Assembly (NCBI GenBank): GCA_902493155.1
Contig: CABUOE010000043.1
Location: 1 to 14,630 of the forward strand
From: an uncultured Eubacteriales bacterium
Lineage (GTDB): Bacteria > Bacillota > Clostridia > Oscillospirales > Ruminococcaceae
Direction of reading: 5' to 3'
DNA length: 14,630 nt
Position numbers and translations under genes: made by a program. Shown piece after piece: positions 1 through 6,243 of this stretch (positions within the stretch are counted from its first letter, which is position 1; each line of letters opens with the position of its first letter). The notes below the pieces were generated by a model. That model did no database searches. It had not been told where the DNA came from and saw nothing but the letters and a program-made list of their open reading frames with translations.

Positions 1-194
1 AGGGCTTCTTCAGCGATAAACGCAGTTTACCTGCATTTATTGTAGCACAATCGGACGTTTATTGTACCACATTTATTCCTATACAAGAAGTCTGTTTTTG
101 CCGCCGATGAGCGAGCAAAATTGAGGACGAAGTCCTCAAAGGGCTTCTTCAGCGATAAACGCAGTTTACCTGCATTTATTGTAGCACAATCGGA
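1..194. repeat. 55-bp direct repeat, period 139 bp, with a hairpin in the spacer
   Basis: Bases 1-55 are repeated exactly at 140-194. The spacer between the copies contains a perfect hairpin at 121-139 (8-base arms TTGAGGAC and GTCCTCAA, loop GAA) directly before copy 2. Because the window opens exactly at the start of copy 1, this may be the end of a longer tandem array with a 139-bp unit. On the minus strand each copy contains TACAAT close to TTG-rich sequence, so a promoter role is possible but unproven. I see no gene here. A 69-codon minus-strand frame runs across both copies but has no recognisable domain and is read as an accident of the repeat. Confidence 0.85.
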
Positions 195-217
195 GGGAAA
201 AGGAAGCGGATTTTGAC

Positions 218-233
218 GATTTTTCGAAAAATC
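218..233. repeat. 16-bp perfect palindrome
   Basis: A perfect, loop-free palindrome GATTTTTCGAAAAATC lies between the direct repeats and the terminator of the LysM+CAP gene. Its role is unknown. It could be a protein-binding site or a weak hairpin belonging to the gene beyond the left edge. Confidence 0.5.
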
Positions 234-279
234 CAATGGGCGGCTCTTTCCTGAATAGAATAGAGAACCCGCCTTTTCA

Positions 280-319
280 AAAAGAAAAGCCGGACGAACG
301 CTTTTGCGCTTCGTCCGGC
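280..319 (-). terminator. Rho-independent terminator of the LysM+CAP gene
   Basis: The arms 289-298 and 310-319 pair perfectly over 10 bp (GCCGGACGAA with TTCGTCCGGC), and the inner CGC/GCG extends the stem past one unpaired base around a TTTT loop. On the minus strand the stem is followed by a T-rich run (CTTTTCTTTTTG). It sits just past the stop codon of the minus-strand gene ending at 330. Confidence 0.85.
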
Positions 320-329
320 AGCTTGTTTT

Positions 330-941
330 TTAGCCGATGAACATCTGGGTCCAGTAGTGGCCGCTGGCCACGTATCCGACGCCGATTTGGGTGTAGTTCG
401 GGTTTAAGATGTTTTTCCGGTGTCCTTCGGAGTTCATCCAGCCGTTGACTACTGCTTCCGGGGTGCTGTAGCCGTAAGCGATGTTTTCTCCGGCAGTTTT
501 AAAGGAAATTCCAAAGTTTTTGATCATGTTGAAGGGAGAGCCGTAAGTAGGGCTTGTATGGGAGAAATATTTTTTGTCCTTCATGTCCTGGGATTTGTAG
601 CGGGCGACCCGGCTTAATTCCCAGTTGGCGGTGAGCTTTTTCAGCCCATTCTGCACACGGATCTGGTTGACGAGATCGATGACCTTCTGCTCGTAAGAGG
701 AGACGGTAGTATCGAGAGTGGGGATGGTCACAGCCTGTCCGGGGTAAATGAGGTCGGGGTTTTTGATCTGGGGGTTGGCGGAGATAATTTCGCTGGTCCC
801 AACTTGATATTTCACAGCGATTTTCCAAAGGGTGTCGCCGGGGACGACGGTATGGGTTTTAGATGCAGCTCCCACAGGCAGCGCCATAGTGGAGAACAGC
901 GCGGTCACGGCCAGGAGGCTCGCAATAAGCTTATGTTTCAT
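330..941 (-). CDS. Exported LysM + CAP (SCP/YkwD-like) domain protein
   Basis: The 203-residue product starts with a signal peptide (charged MKHK, hydrophobic stretch, likely cut near residues 25-26 after VGAA). A single LysM peptidoglycan-binding domain follows at about 30-74 (HTVVPGDTLWKIA ... YPGQAVTIP). A CAP domain runs from about 84 to 200 and carries the family marks: His128 in YFSH, Glu152 in GENIA, W168 and His174 in GWM-x3-GHR, and a YWTQMF end. Proteins of this build are secreted and held on the cell wall or spore coat; B. subtilis YkwD has the same CAP domain. The biochemical role of bacterial CAP domains is poorly defined. The start is set by a strong AAGGAAGG ribosome site just before the ATG. 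Upstream a TTGACA box (1012-1017, minus) has no well-placed -10, so the promoter is unclear; a sporulation sigma factor is possible but not shown. Confidence 0.92.
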   Translation of the reverse strand: MKHKLIASLLAVTALFSTMALPVGAASKTHTVVPGDTLWKIAVKYQVGTSEIISANPQIKNPDLIYPGQAVTIPTLDTTVSSYEQKVIDLVNQIRVQNGLKKLTANWELSRVARYKSQDMKDKKYFSHTSPTYGSPFNMIKNFGISFKTAGENIAYGYSTPEAVVNGWMNSEGHRKNILNPNYTQIGVGYVASGHYWTQMFIG

Positions 942-1130
942 AATAATCCTTCCTTTCTGACTTCCGGCTGGTGCAATAGGACAAAATACCGGCCGGATCG
1001 ATCGGAGACCGTGTCAAACGATCCTCCCATCGGAACGATGGCTGATGATTGTTGCGGCTGTTTCAGCATAGCACATCTGTTGCATGGATTGCAAAGGTAA
1101 GTTATGGAAAGGAAGGAATTTTTCCAGCAT

Positions 1131-1796
1131 TTAGCCGTGGATGTCGTGGCTGACGATATAATCCCGTACGTCCAAAAGGCTGTCCATTCGAGCCAGGCAG
1201 ATTTTGAGAGTTTCCTCGGTGGGGGGGATCAGGTCTGGGATGACGATGACGGGGATATGGGCGGCGCAGGCGGCCTGGACTCCGGCGGTGGAATCCTCCA
1301 GGACGAGGCACTCCTCCGGCTGTGCGTCCAAAAGCTCCGCTGCCTTCAAAAACAGGTCCGGGAAGGGCTTGACCCGCTGCACCAGGCCATCGTAGACTAT
1401 AGCGTCCAACCGGGAAAGCACTCCGATGCTTTTTAGGTTCGCCATGACTACCCGTTCCACGTTGGAACTGGCCACAGCGCGGCGAATGTTCCGACGGTCT
1501 AATTCATCCAGCAGCTCGAAAAGGCCGGGTTTGGGCTCCAGGCGGCCTTCCCGGACAGACGCTTCATAACGGCCTTCAAACACGTCGTAAACGTCCCTTT
1601 GCCCGTCAATGCCGGGGAAAGCGTCGGTAAAAAGCTGGGCTCCGATTTTCTGATTGCGGCCGATGGTTTTCCGGTAAAAGTCCAGGGACAGGTCAAAGCC
1701 GTGTTCCCGAAGAATCTCCCTAATGAGGGTAAAAGTGAGCTTTTCTGAGTCCACCATCAGCCCGTCTATATCGAATAGAATGCATTTTGTGTCCAT
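1131..1796 (-). CDS. HAD-superfamily hydrolase, beta-phosphoglucomutase-like phosphatase
   Basis: The 221-residue cytoplasmic protein has all four HAD motifs. Motif I is FDIDGLMVDSE, with Asp9 as nucleophile and Asp11 as acid/base. Motif II is AVASSN (Ser110/111). Motif III is Lys143 in RVKPFPD. Motif IV is VLEDSTAGVQAA (Glu167, Asp168). The helical cap lies between motifs I and II, as in the beta-PGM/phosphoglycolate phosphatase subfamily. Such enzymes remove phosphate from small sugar or nucleotide phosphates; the substrate cannot be told from sequence. The ATG is preceded by GGAGG at good spacing and the length is normal. It is a separate unit with its own promoter at 1851-1879. The GLMVDSE form marks the PGMB-like branch, but the lack of a nearby maltose or trehalose phosphorylase argues against a dedicated beta-phosphoglucomutase. 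Confidence 0.93.
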   Translation of the reverse strand: MDTKCILFDIDGLMVDSEKLTFTLIREILREHGFDLSLDFYRKTIGRNQKIGAQLFTDAFPGIDGQRDVYDVFEGRYEASVREGRLEPKPGLFELLDELDRRNIRRAVASSNVERVVMANLKSIGVLSRLDAIVYDGLVQRVKPFPDLFLKAAELLDAQPEECLVLEDSTAGVQAACAAHIPVIVIPDLIPPTEETLKICLARMDSLLDVRDYIVSHDIHG

Positions 1797-1850
1797 AAAA
1801 TTCCTCCGATGTCAAGTAATTCAAAATCATCATGGTACGAGAATAGCTTT

Positions 1851-1879
1851 ATCATAAAACAATTTGCAATAAATATCAA
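1851..1879 (-). promoter_or_regulatory. Vegetative promoter of the HAD gene
   Basis: On the minus strand, TTGATA (1874-1879) and TATGAT (1851-1856) are separated by 17 bp. This places the transcript start about 50 bp before the HAD start codon, in an AT-rich patch between two GC-rich genes. Confidence 0.65.
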
Positions 1880-1912
1880 TCATGTAATTAATTGGCCGGC
1901 TCGACGGGGAGC

Positions 1913-2572
1913 CTACAGCAGGCGGAAATGGTTCCGGTTAAACTCCAAAATCCCCTCGTCCCGCATCCGGCAGAGCTGGGCAGACATGGCGCTGCGTTCC
2001 ACACCCAGGTAATCGGCCAACTCCTGTCGCTTAAAGGGGATGACAAAATCACTTTGGCCGGCCTTTTTGGCCTCGCCGGACAGGTAGGCTATGAGTTTTT
2101 CCCGGGTGGTGCGCCGGGAGAGGAGGTCTAATTTTCCGCTGAGGAACAAATTTTTCCGGGCCATAACCTGGACCAGGTTTTCGATGAGCAGTCTGTGAAA
2201 GCCGCAGCTGCTGGGGCAGGGAGAGAGAATTTTTTTGCAGTCCAGCAGCAGAATTTCACTTTTTTCGGCGGCGAAAACGCTGACCGGGACGGACTGTACC
2301 GCGGCGCAGGCAAAAGTCTCGGCAAAGAGCTCCCCCGGGCCTAAATTGGCGACGATGTTGCGGTTGCCGTAGTAATCCTCCCGGACTACCTGAATTTTTC
2401 CCGACAGCACAACCCCTATCGACCGCACCTGGGCTCCCTCGAGAAAAACCGCATCGTTTTTTTGATAACAGGCAGACTGCGCCCCCAAGCACTGGAGCAT
2501 CGGCTCCAAATCCTCAGCAGAAATTCCCTTGAAAAGGGGCATGTCCATTAAAATTTGCTGAAATTTTAGCAT
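1913..2572 (-). CDS. Crp/Fnr-family transcriptional regulator (HcpR-like?)
   Basis: The 219-residue protein has an N-terminal cyclic-nucleotide-binding-like beta-roll at about 14-110 (MPLFKGIS ... GVVLSGKIQVVRED ... LGPGELFAE), a long dimer helix, and a C-terminal winged helix at about 150-219. In the helix-turn-helix, FKRQELADYLGVERSAMSAQL, recognition falls in VERSAMSAQLCRM. It lacks the N-terminal cysteine cluster of FNR, but has seven cysteines including a CPSSC pair (119, 123). It is divergent from a ferredoxin-like gene. This pairing resembles the clostridial HcpR-frdX arrangement tied to nitrosative stress and hybrid cluster protein control, but no hcp gene is in the window, so that role is inferred from context. 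The start is supported by AAAGGA before the ATG. Confidence 0.92.
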   Translation of the reverse strand: MLKFQQILMDMPLFKGISAEDLEPMLQCLGAQSACYQKNDAVFLEGAQVRSIGVVLSGKIQVVREDYYGNRNIVANLGPGELFAETFACAAVQSVPVSVFAAEKSEILLLDCKKILSPCPSSCGFHRLLIENLVQVMARKNLFLSGKLDLLSRRTTREKLIAYLSGEAKKAGQSDFVIPFKRQELADYLGVERSAMSAQLCRMRDEGILEFNRNHFRLL

Positions 2573-2590
2573 AACAGTCCTTTCGTTGGA

Positions 2591-2612
2591 AAAACAACAG
2601 ATATTTTGTTTT
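2591..2612. promoter_or_regulatory. Inverted repeat at the start of the crp/fnr transcript (possible operator)
   Basis: AAAACAA (2591-2597) and TTGTTTT (2606-2612) form a perfect 7-bp inverted repeat with an 8-bp spacer. It lies just downstream of the -10 box of the Crp/Fnr gene, around the expected transcript start, which is where an autorepressor would bind. The half-site polarity (ACAA..TTGT) is opposite to the usual TTGA..TCAA of FNR-type sites, so binding by the adjacent regulator is only a guess. Confidence 0.4.
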
Positions 2613-2613
2613 C

Positions 2614-2642
2614 ATTATAGTAAAATCAAGTCAGCAAGTCAA
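2614..2642 (-). promoter_or_regulatory. Strong vegetative promoter of the Crp/Fnr gene
   Basis: On the minus strand, TTGACT (2637-2642) and a consensus TATAAT (2614-2619) are separated by exactly 17 bp. AAGTCA is repeated inside and next to the -35 region, which may reflect a binding site. Confidence 0.75.
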
Positions 2643-2768
2643 GGCTACTGTCTGGATGAAAGGCTTCCGAGGGCGCTCCAGCGAGATTTCCGTCGGGCCT
2701 CACCCAAAGCATTGCCGAAAACTGCGGAAAGTATGACTGTTTGTGCTAAGTTTTAGGAGGAATCATAG

Positions 2769-3476
2769 ATGCTGAGAAAAATTATCAAGATCGACGAAGA
2801 AAAATGCAATGGCTGTGGATTGTGCGCTCAGGCTTGCCATGAGGGGGCCATCGGCATGGTGGACGGCAAGGCGAAGCTTCTGCGGGATGATTACTGCGAC
2901 GGGCTGGGAGACTGCCTGCCGGTCTGTCCTACCGGGGCCATCACCTTTGAGGAGCGGGAGGCGGCTGCCTACGACGAAGCGGCGGTCAAAGCCGCTATGG
3001 CGGAACGGGAGGGGAAGAAAGCCCCGCTGCCCTGCGGCTGTCCCGGCACTAATTCCAAGGCCATCCGGCGGGAAATGCCGGTAGCTGCGGCTCCCGCAGC
3101 CAGCGGGGTGGAGAGCATGCTGAACCAGTGGCCGGTGCAGATAAAGTTAGCCCCGGTGAACGCGCCGTACTTTAACGGGGCGAACCTGCTCATCGCGGCG
3201 GACTGCACCGCCTACGCTTACGGCGACTTCCACCAGAAGTTCATTCGCAATCGGATTACCCTCATCGGCTGCCCCAAGCTGGACGAAGGGGACTACGCCG
3301 AGAAGCTAACTGCTATCCTCAGTCAGAACGACGTGAAGAGCGTCACCGTCGTACGGATGGAGGTTCCCTGCTGCGGCGGGATCGAGCAGGCGGTGAAGCG
3401 GGCGCTTCAGCAAAGCGGGAAGTTCATCCCCTGGCAGGTAGTCACTGTTTCCACCGACGGCAGAATCCTGGATTAG
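2769..3476 (+). CDS. 4Fe-4S ferredoxin-type protein with extra C-terminal cysteine domain
   Basis: The 235-residue protein begins with a bacterial two-cluster ferredoxin domain. The first motif is complete (C13, C16, C19, C23: CNGCGLCAQAC). The second has only three cysteines, C43, C49 and C53 in YCDGLGDCLPVCP, with Leu46 where the fourth would be, so a 3Fe-4S cluster or an outside ligand is possible. Then come a PCGCPG motif (C89, C91) and a C-terminal part with conserved-looking cysteines C146, C168, C201 and C202 (VPCCGG). It is likely a soluble electron carrier. The layout matches ferredoxin-like proteins that accompany hcp and Crp/Fnr regulators in Clostridia, though hcp is absent here. 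The start is fixed by AGGAGG eight bases before the ATG. A hairpin terminator follows at 3502-3539. No convincing promoter is visible upstream, which would fit activator dependence. Confidence 0.88.
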   Translation: MLRKIIKIDEEKCNGCGLCAQACHEGAIGMVDGKAKLLRDDYCDGLGDCLPVCPTGAITFEEREAAAYDEAAVKAAMAEREGKKAPLPCGCPGTNSKAIRREMPVAAAPAASGVESMLNQWPVQIKLAPVNAPYFNGANLLIAADCTAYAYGDFHQKFIRNRITLIGCPKLDEGDYAEKLTAILSQNDVKSVTVVRMEVPCCGGIEQAVKRALQQSGKFIPWQVVTVSTDGRILD

Positions 3477-3501
3477 CGCTGGGAAGCAGACAGTTGAACA
3501 A

Positions 3502-3539
3502 AAAAGCCGCCTTTTCTCGGTGGGGGAGAGGCGGCTTTT
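3502..3539 (+). terminator. Terminator after the ferredoxin gene
   Basis: AAAAGCCGCC (3502-3511) pairs perfectly with GGCGGCTTTT (3530-3539), with an 18-base loop that can pair further in part (TCTC with GAGA). It lies 26 bases beyond the ferredoxin stop. The A-run on the left side means it could also work on the minus strand as backup. Confidence 0.75.
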
Positions 3540-3555
3540 GGGGGGAAAAGGATGA

Positions 3556-3588
3556 AAAGCGGGACCGCAACAGGTGCGGTCCCGCTTT
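3556..3588 (-). terminator. Terminator of the Dabb/DUF2628 unit
   Basis: A perfect 14-bp stem (3556-3569 with 3575-3588, core GCGGGACCGCA) with a 5-base loop is followed on the minus strand by TTTT. It lies 13 bases past the stop of the Dabb gene and faces the ferredoxin terminator, so the two convergent units are separated by back-to-back hairpins. Confidence 0.8.
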
Positions 3589-3601
3589 CTGCGGTTTTGG
3601 T

Positions 3602-3898
3602 TTAAATTTCGCAGTCAGTGACGGCTCGGTCGGTAACTACCTTGTGGACAAATTCCTTCACTTTGACGTGGAGGGGATTTGTTTGGTAGGCGTCCAGAGC
3701 TTCCCGGCTCTCAAATTCACTGACGAGACAGAGATCCATGCCGTTTGGATTGAAATTTCTGCGGACTTCAGCCATAAGAAGTCCGTCCACCTTGCCGACG
3801 AGATCCTCAAGGCCCTCCCGGATGATGGCGGCGTTCTGCTCTTTGGTATGGCCTTCGGCCTCTTCTTTCAGGTTCCAGAAAACGATATGTCGAATCAT
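3602..3898 (-). CDS. Dabb (stress-responsive A/B barrel) domain protein
   Basis: The 98-residue protein is a single Dabb ferredoxin-like barrel. It has the typical opening MIRHIVFWNLKEEAEG, the central glycine-led helix and strand (GLEDLVGKVDGL), and the closing ESREALDAYQTNPLH with HVKVKEFV. Members form small dimeric barrels; some are stress-induced, others catalyse cyclisation or bind small hydrophobic molecules, and the function here is unknown. The start is secured by AGGAGG, which begins two bases after the stop codon of the preceding gene (3913-4896). That spacing indicates one transcript and probably shared translation. Confidence 0.9.
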   Translation of the reverse strand: MIRHIVFWNLKEEAEGHTKEQNAAIIREGLEDLVGKVDGLLMAEVRRNFNPNGMDLCLVSEFESREALDAYQTNPLHVKVKEFVHKVVTDRAVTDCEI

Positions 3899-3912
3899 AA
3901 AAAACCTCCTGA

Positions 3913-4896
3913 TTAATATGGAATAGTGGCGAATACGTAAGCGACAGACGCGATAAACGACAGGACAAAGGGAATGACGATGCAGAGAATCAGCCCGACT
4001 TTGGAGGTGCCGCCTTTGGCCGACAGGATGGTGGAGTAGTCGGGGGAATCCTGATGCTGTTTTCGCAGTTTATGCACCCGTTTGAAGGTCTGCTGGGCGT
4101 AGAGACGGTTAGCGAACCCGCCGAACAGCCCTTTGACGACCCAGGAAAGCATGGAGCAGACCTGAGAGGCCAGCAAAAACGAGGAGGGCAGGTCGGGCAT
4201 GGCGTCTGATCCTGCTGTGATGGCCTGCATCATCTGAAACGAATAGACGAGGGAGGGGATGCTCAGCACGGCGGATACCACAAAGGCCAAAATTGCCATA
4301 CCCCACATTTTCCGGTAGATGAAATAGTAAAAATCAAAGAAAAAGGCCGACCAGTTCCATCCGCCGCCCTTTCCGGTCTGGGAGAGGACCTTGAAGCGGG
4401 GAATGAAGTAGGGAGTGTTGTCCCGGACGTAGAGGGCCAAATCCTTCACCGGCAGGCCGTCGATCTCCTCGTCGGGGTTCACGCCGCCGAAGGGAGTCGT
4501 ATAGGGGTTGTAGGCCATGAAGTTGGGAGGGGTTTGCTGGTAGGAGCCGTAGGGATTTTCGTTCATCCCGCTGAAAGAAGGCGGCTCTTCATCGGGCTGC
4601 TGCTTGTTGAGGTCGTTGCCGCAGACCTCGCAGAACAGTTTGTCGGGGGAGTTTATAGTGCCGCAGCGGCTGCACCGTTTGAAGGCGGTGCCGTCGTATT
4701 TTTCTTCGTCGGTTTGGACACGGGGCGGCTGCCATTGTTCTCCTTTTTCATGGAGCAAAGTGAGGACGCACCCGCCGCTTTCCTTCACGCATTCTTTGTG
4801 ATAGGGGGCGCCGCAGTCGGGACAGAAAACGATATGGTCTGACTCGGTGAATTCCTTGTCACAGTAAGGACAGCGGACGCCTTTGTATTTAAACAT
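3913..4896 (-). CDS. Zinc-ribbon / DUF2628 membrane protein
   Basis: The 327-residue protein opens with a RING-like cysteine cluster (C9, C12, C25, C28, H33, C36, C43), followed by a second zinc ribbon (C75, C78, C89, C92: RCSRCGT ... FCEVCG). A Pro/Asn/Tyr-rich linker runs from about 100 to 140. The C-terminal DUF2628-type part has the aromatic GGGWNWSAFFFDFYYFIYRK signature and hydrophobic segments at about 198-221, 238-260 and 300-323, so it is probably an integral membrane protein with its zinc modules in the cytoplasm. Function is unknown; such modules are often proposed to sense or bind partners. It heads a two-gene unit with the Dabb gene 14 bases downstream. The ribosome site is weak (AAAGG about 14 bases before the ATG), but the CPYC motif close to the N terminus supports this start. 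Confidence 0.88.
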   Translation of the reverse strand: MFKYKGVRCPYCDKEFTESDHIVFCPDCGAPYHKECVKESGGCVLTLLHEKGEQWQPPRVQTDEEKYDGTAFKRCSRCGTINSPDKLFCEVCGNDLNKQQPDEEPPSFSGMNENPYGSYQQTPPNFMAYNPYTTPFGGVNPDEEIDGLPVKDLALYVRDNTPYFIPRFKVLSQTGKGGGWNWSAFFFDFYYFIYRKMWGMAILAFVVSAVLSIPSLVYSFQMMQAITAGSDAMPDLPSSFLLASQVCSMLSWVVKGLFGGFANRLYAQQTFKRVHKLRKQHQDSPDYSTILSAKGGTSKVGLILCIVIPFVLSFIASVAYVFATIPY

Positions 4897-4976
4897 TGCA
4901 ATGATTTGCCTTTGCTGTGCAAAGACTTCCTTTCGTTGGGATTTGTTCCATTTTTGGCTTTTTCATATTGTATAAT

Positions 4977-5005
4977 AGTATAGCATATTCATTTCTTTTT
5001 ATCAA
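4977..5005 (-). promoter_or_regulatory. Promoter of the DUF2628-Dabb unit
   Basis: On the minus strand, TTGATA (5000-5005) and TATACT (4977-4982) are spaced 17 bp apart. Its -35 box lies only 7 bp from the -35 box of the divergent prfB promoter, so the two promoters are back to back. Confidence 0.7.
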
Positions 5006-5012
5006 ACAAATC

Positions 5013-5041
5013 TTTACAGAACTCTAAATCTCGATTATAAT
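5013..5041 (+). promoter_or_regulatory. Promoter of prfB
   Basis: TTTACA (5013-5018) and a consensus TATAAT (5036-5041) are separated by 17 bp, about 40 bp before the prfB start codon. Confidence 0.75.
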
Positions 5042-5082
5042 AGATAAGATAACAAGCAATACTGCGAGACGGAGGAACCGGA

Positions 5083-6180
5083 ATGCTTCAATTTGAAGAA
5101 GAAAAGCTGGCCCTGAGGGCCCTGAAGCCGGAGCTTGACGAATTGGCGTCGGCTCTGGGGATAGAAAACGTGAAAAAGGAAGTCGCCGCATTGGAGGAAG
5201 AGGCGGCCGCACCAGATTTCTGGGACGATACCGAAAATTCTCAGAAGGTACTGAAAAAGACCGGCGCGTTAAAGACGGTTTTGGAAAATTACAGCGGGCT
5301 TTTGAGCCTCTATGAGGACGCGGAAACCATGCTGGAAATGGCGGAAGAGGATCAAGACGAGGGAATGCTCGCTGAGATTAACGAGATGGTACGATCGCTG
5401 CAAAACGGGGTGGAGGCTCAAAAGCTCAGCACCCTGCTTTCCGGGGAGTTCGACTCAAAAAATGCCATCCTCACCTTCCACGCGGGAGCGGGCGGCACCG
5501 AGGCCCAGGACTGGGTGGAGATGCTGTACCGGATGTACTGCCGCTGGGCGGAGCGCCACGATTTCAAGGTGACGGTTCTGGACATTCTGGACGGCGACGA
5601 GGCGGGCATCAAGAGCGCGTCCATTCTCATCGAGGGGCTGAACGCCTATGGGTATCTCAAATCCGAGATCGGCGTTCATCGGCTCGTCCGGGTGTCGCCC
5701 TTTGACGCTTCGGGGCGGCGGCACACCTCCTTTGCGTCGTTAGAGGTGATGCCGGAAATCGACGATGACATCCAGATCGACATCCGGCCGGAGGACATTA
5801 AAATGGACGTCTACCGTTCCAGCGGCGCTGGCGGACAGAAGGTCAACAAGACCTCCTCGGCCGTCCGGATCACCCACATTCCCACCGGCATTGTCACTGC
5901 CTGCCAGACCGAGCGCAGCCAGTTCCAGAATAGGGACATGGCGATGAAGATGCTCAAGTCGAAGCTCTATGAGATCAAGGAGCGGGAGCATCTGGACAAA
6001 ATCGAGGACATTCGCGCCTGGGGCGCCCAGATAAGGTCTTACGTCTTTATGCCCTACACCCTGGTGAAAGACCATCGCACCGGGTTTGAGATGGGAAATG
6101 TAAACGCCGTTATGGACGGGGATCTGGATGGGTTCATCAACGCGTATTTGACGGCGCTGGCCCATGGAGAGCTGCAATAA
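5083..6180 (+). CDS. prfB: Peptide chain release factor 2 (RF2)
   Basis: The 365-residue protein ends translation at UGA and UAA codons on the ribosome. The release-factor marks are clear: the stop-recognition tripeptide SPF at 205-207 (specific for RF2, not RF1) and the catalytic GGQ at 250-252 within SSGAGGQKVNKTSSAVRI. The N-terminal coiled domain (PDFWDD at 44-49) is typical. In many bacteria prfB needs a +1 frameshift at an in-frame UGA near codon 25 (CUU UGA C). Here the frame is open throughout and the site is missing (LASALGIENV), so RF2 is made without this feedback. The ATG follows a GGAGG site. The last 28 bases of the gene, including the stop, are repeated exactly at 7047-7074 beyond the methyltransferase gene. 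There is no terminator directly after prfB; the nearest one is at 7082. Confidence 0.97.
   Translation: MLQFEEEKLALRALKPELDELASALGIENVKKEVAALEEEAAAPDFWDDTENSQKVLKKTGALKTVLENYSGLLSLYEDAETMLEMAEEDQDEGMLAEINEMVRSLQNGVEAQKLSTLLSGEFDSKNAILTFHAGAGGTEAQDWVEMLYRMYCRWAERHDFKVTVLDILDGDEAGIKSASILIEGLNAYGYLKSEIGVHRLVRVSPFDASGRRHTSFASLEVMPEIDDDIQIDIRPEDIKMDVYRSSGAGGQKVNKTSSAVRITHIPTGIVTACQTERSQFQNRDMAMKMLKSKLYEIKEREHLDKIEDIRAWGAQIRSYVFMPYTLVKDHRTGFEMGNVNAVMDGDLDGFINAYLTALAHGELQ
6153..6180 (+). repeat. 28-bp direct repeat, copy 1 (3' end of prfB)
   Basis: This stretch begins GGCGCTGGCCCATGG, ends at the prfB stop codon, and recurs exactly at 7047-7074. The two copies bracket the methyltransferase segment (6181-7046). 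Flanking bases on either side do not match well. This is the pattern left when DNA enters the 3' end of a gene and restores its sequence. Confidence 0.93.
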
Positions 6181-6243
6181 CATTTCGCCTTTTGGTTGGG
6201 ATCGTTGAGCAGCAGACGTGGATGCTAGGAAGGAATGGGAAAG

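Noticed and set aside
27..236. 69-codon minus-strand ORF across the left repeats
   Set aside because: It is made mostly of the duplicated sequence (the same short peptide appears twice), with no domain and no clear ribosome site; best read as repeat DNA.
1012..1017. TTGACA as the -35 box of the LysM+CAP gene
   Set aside because: No -10-like hexamer at 16-18 bp; the nearest TATTTT is about 23 bp away.
3494..3916. 140-codon plus-strand ORF opposite the Dabb gene
   Set aside because: It spans two terminator hairpins and is antisense to a clear Dabb domain gene with a perfect ribosome site.
5740..6183. 147-codon minus-strand ORF inside prfB
   Set aside because: A shadow of the conserved RF2 gene with no domain of its own.
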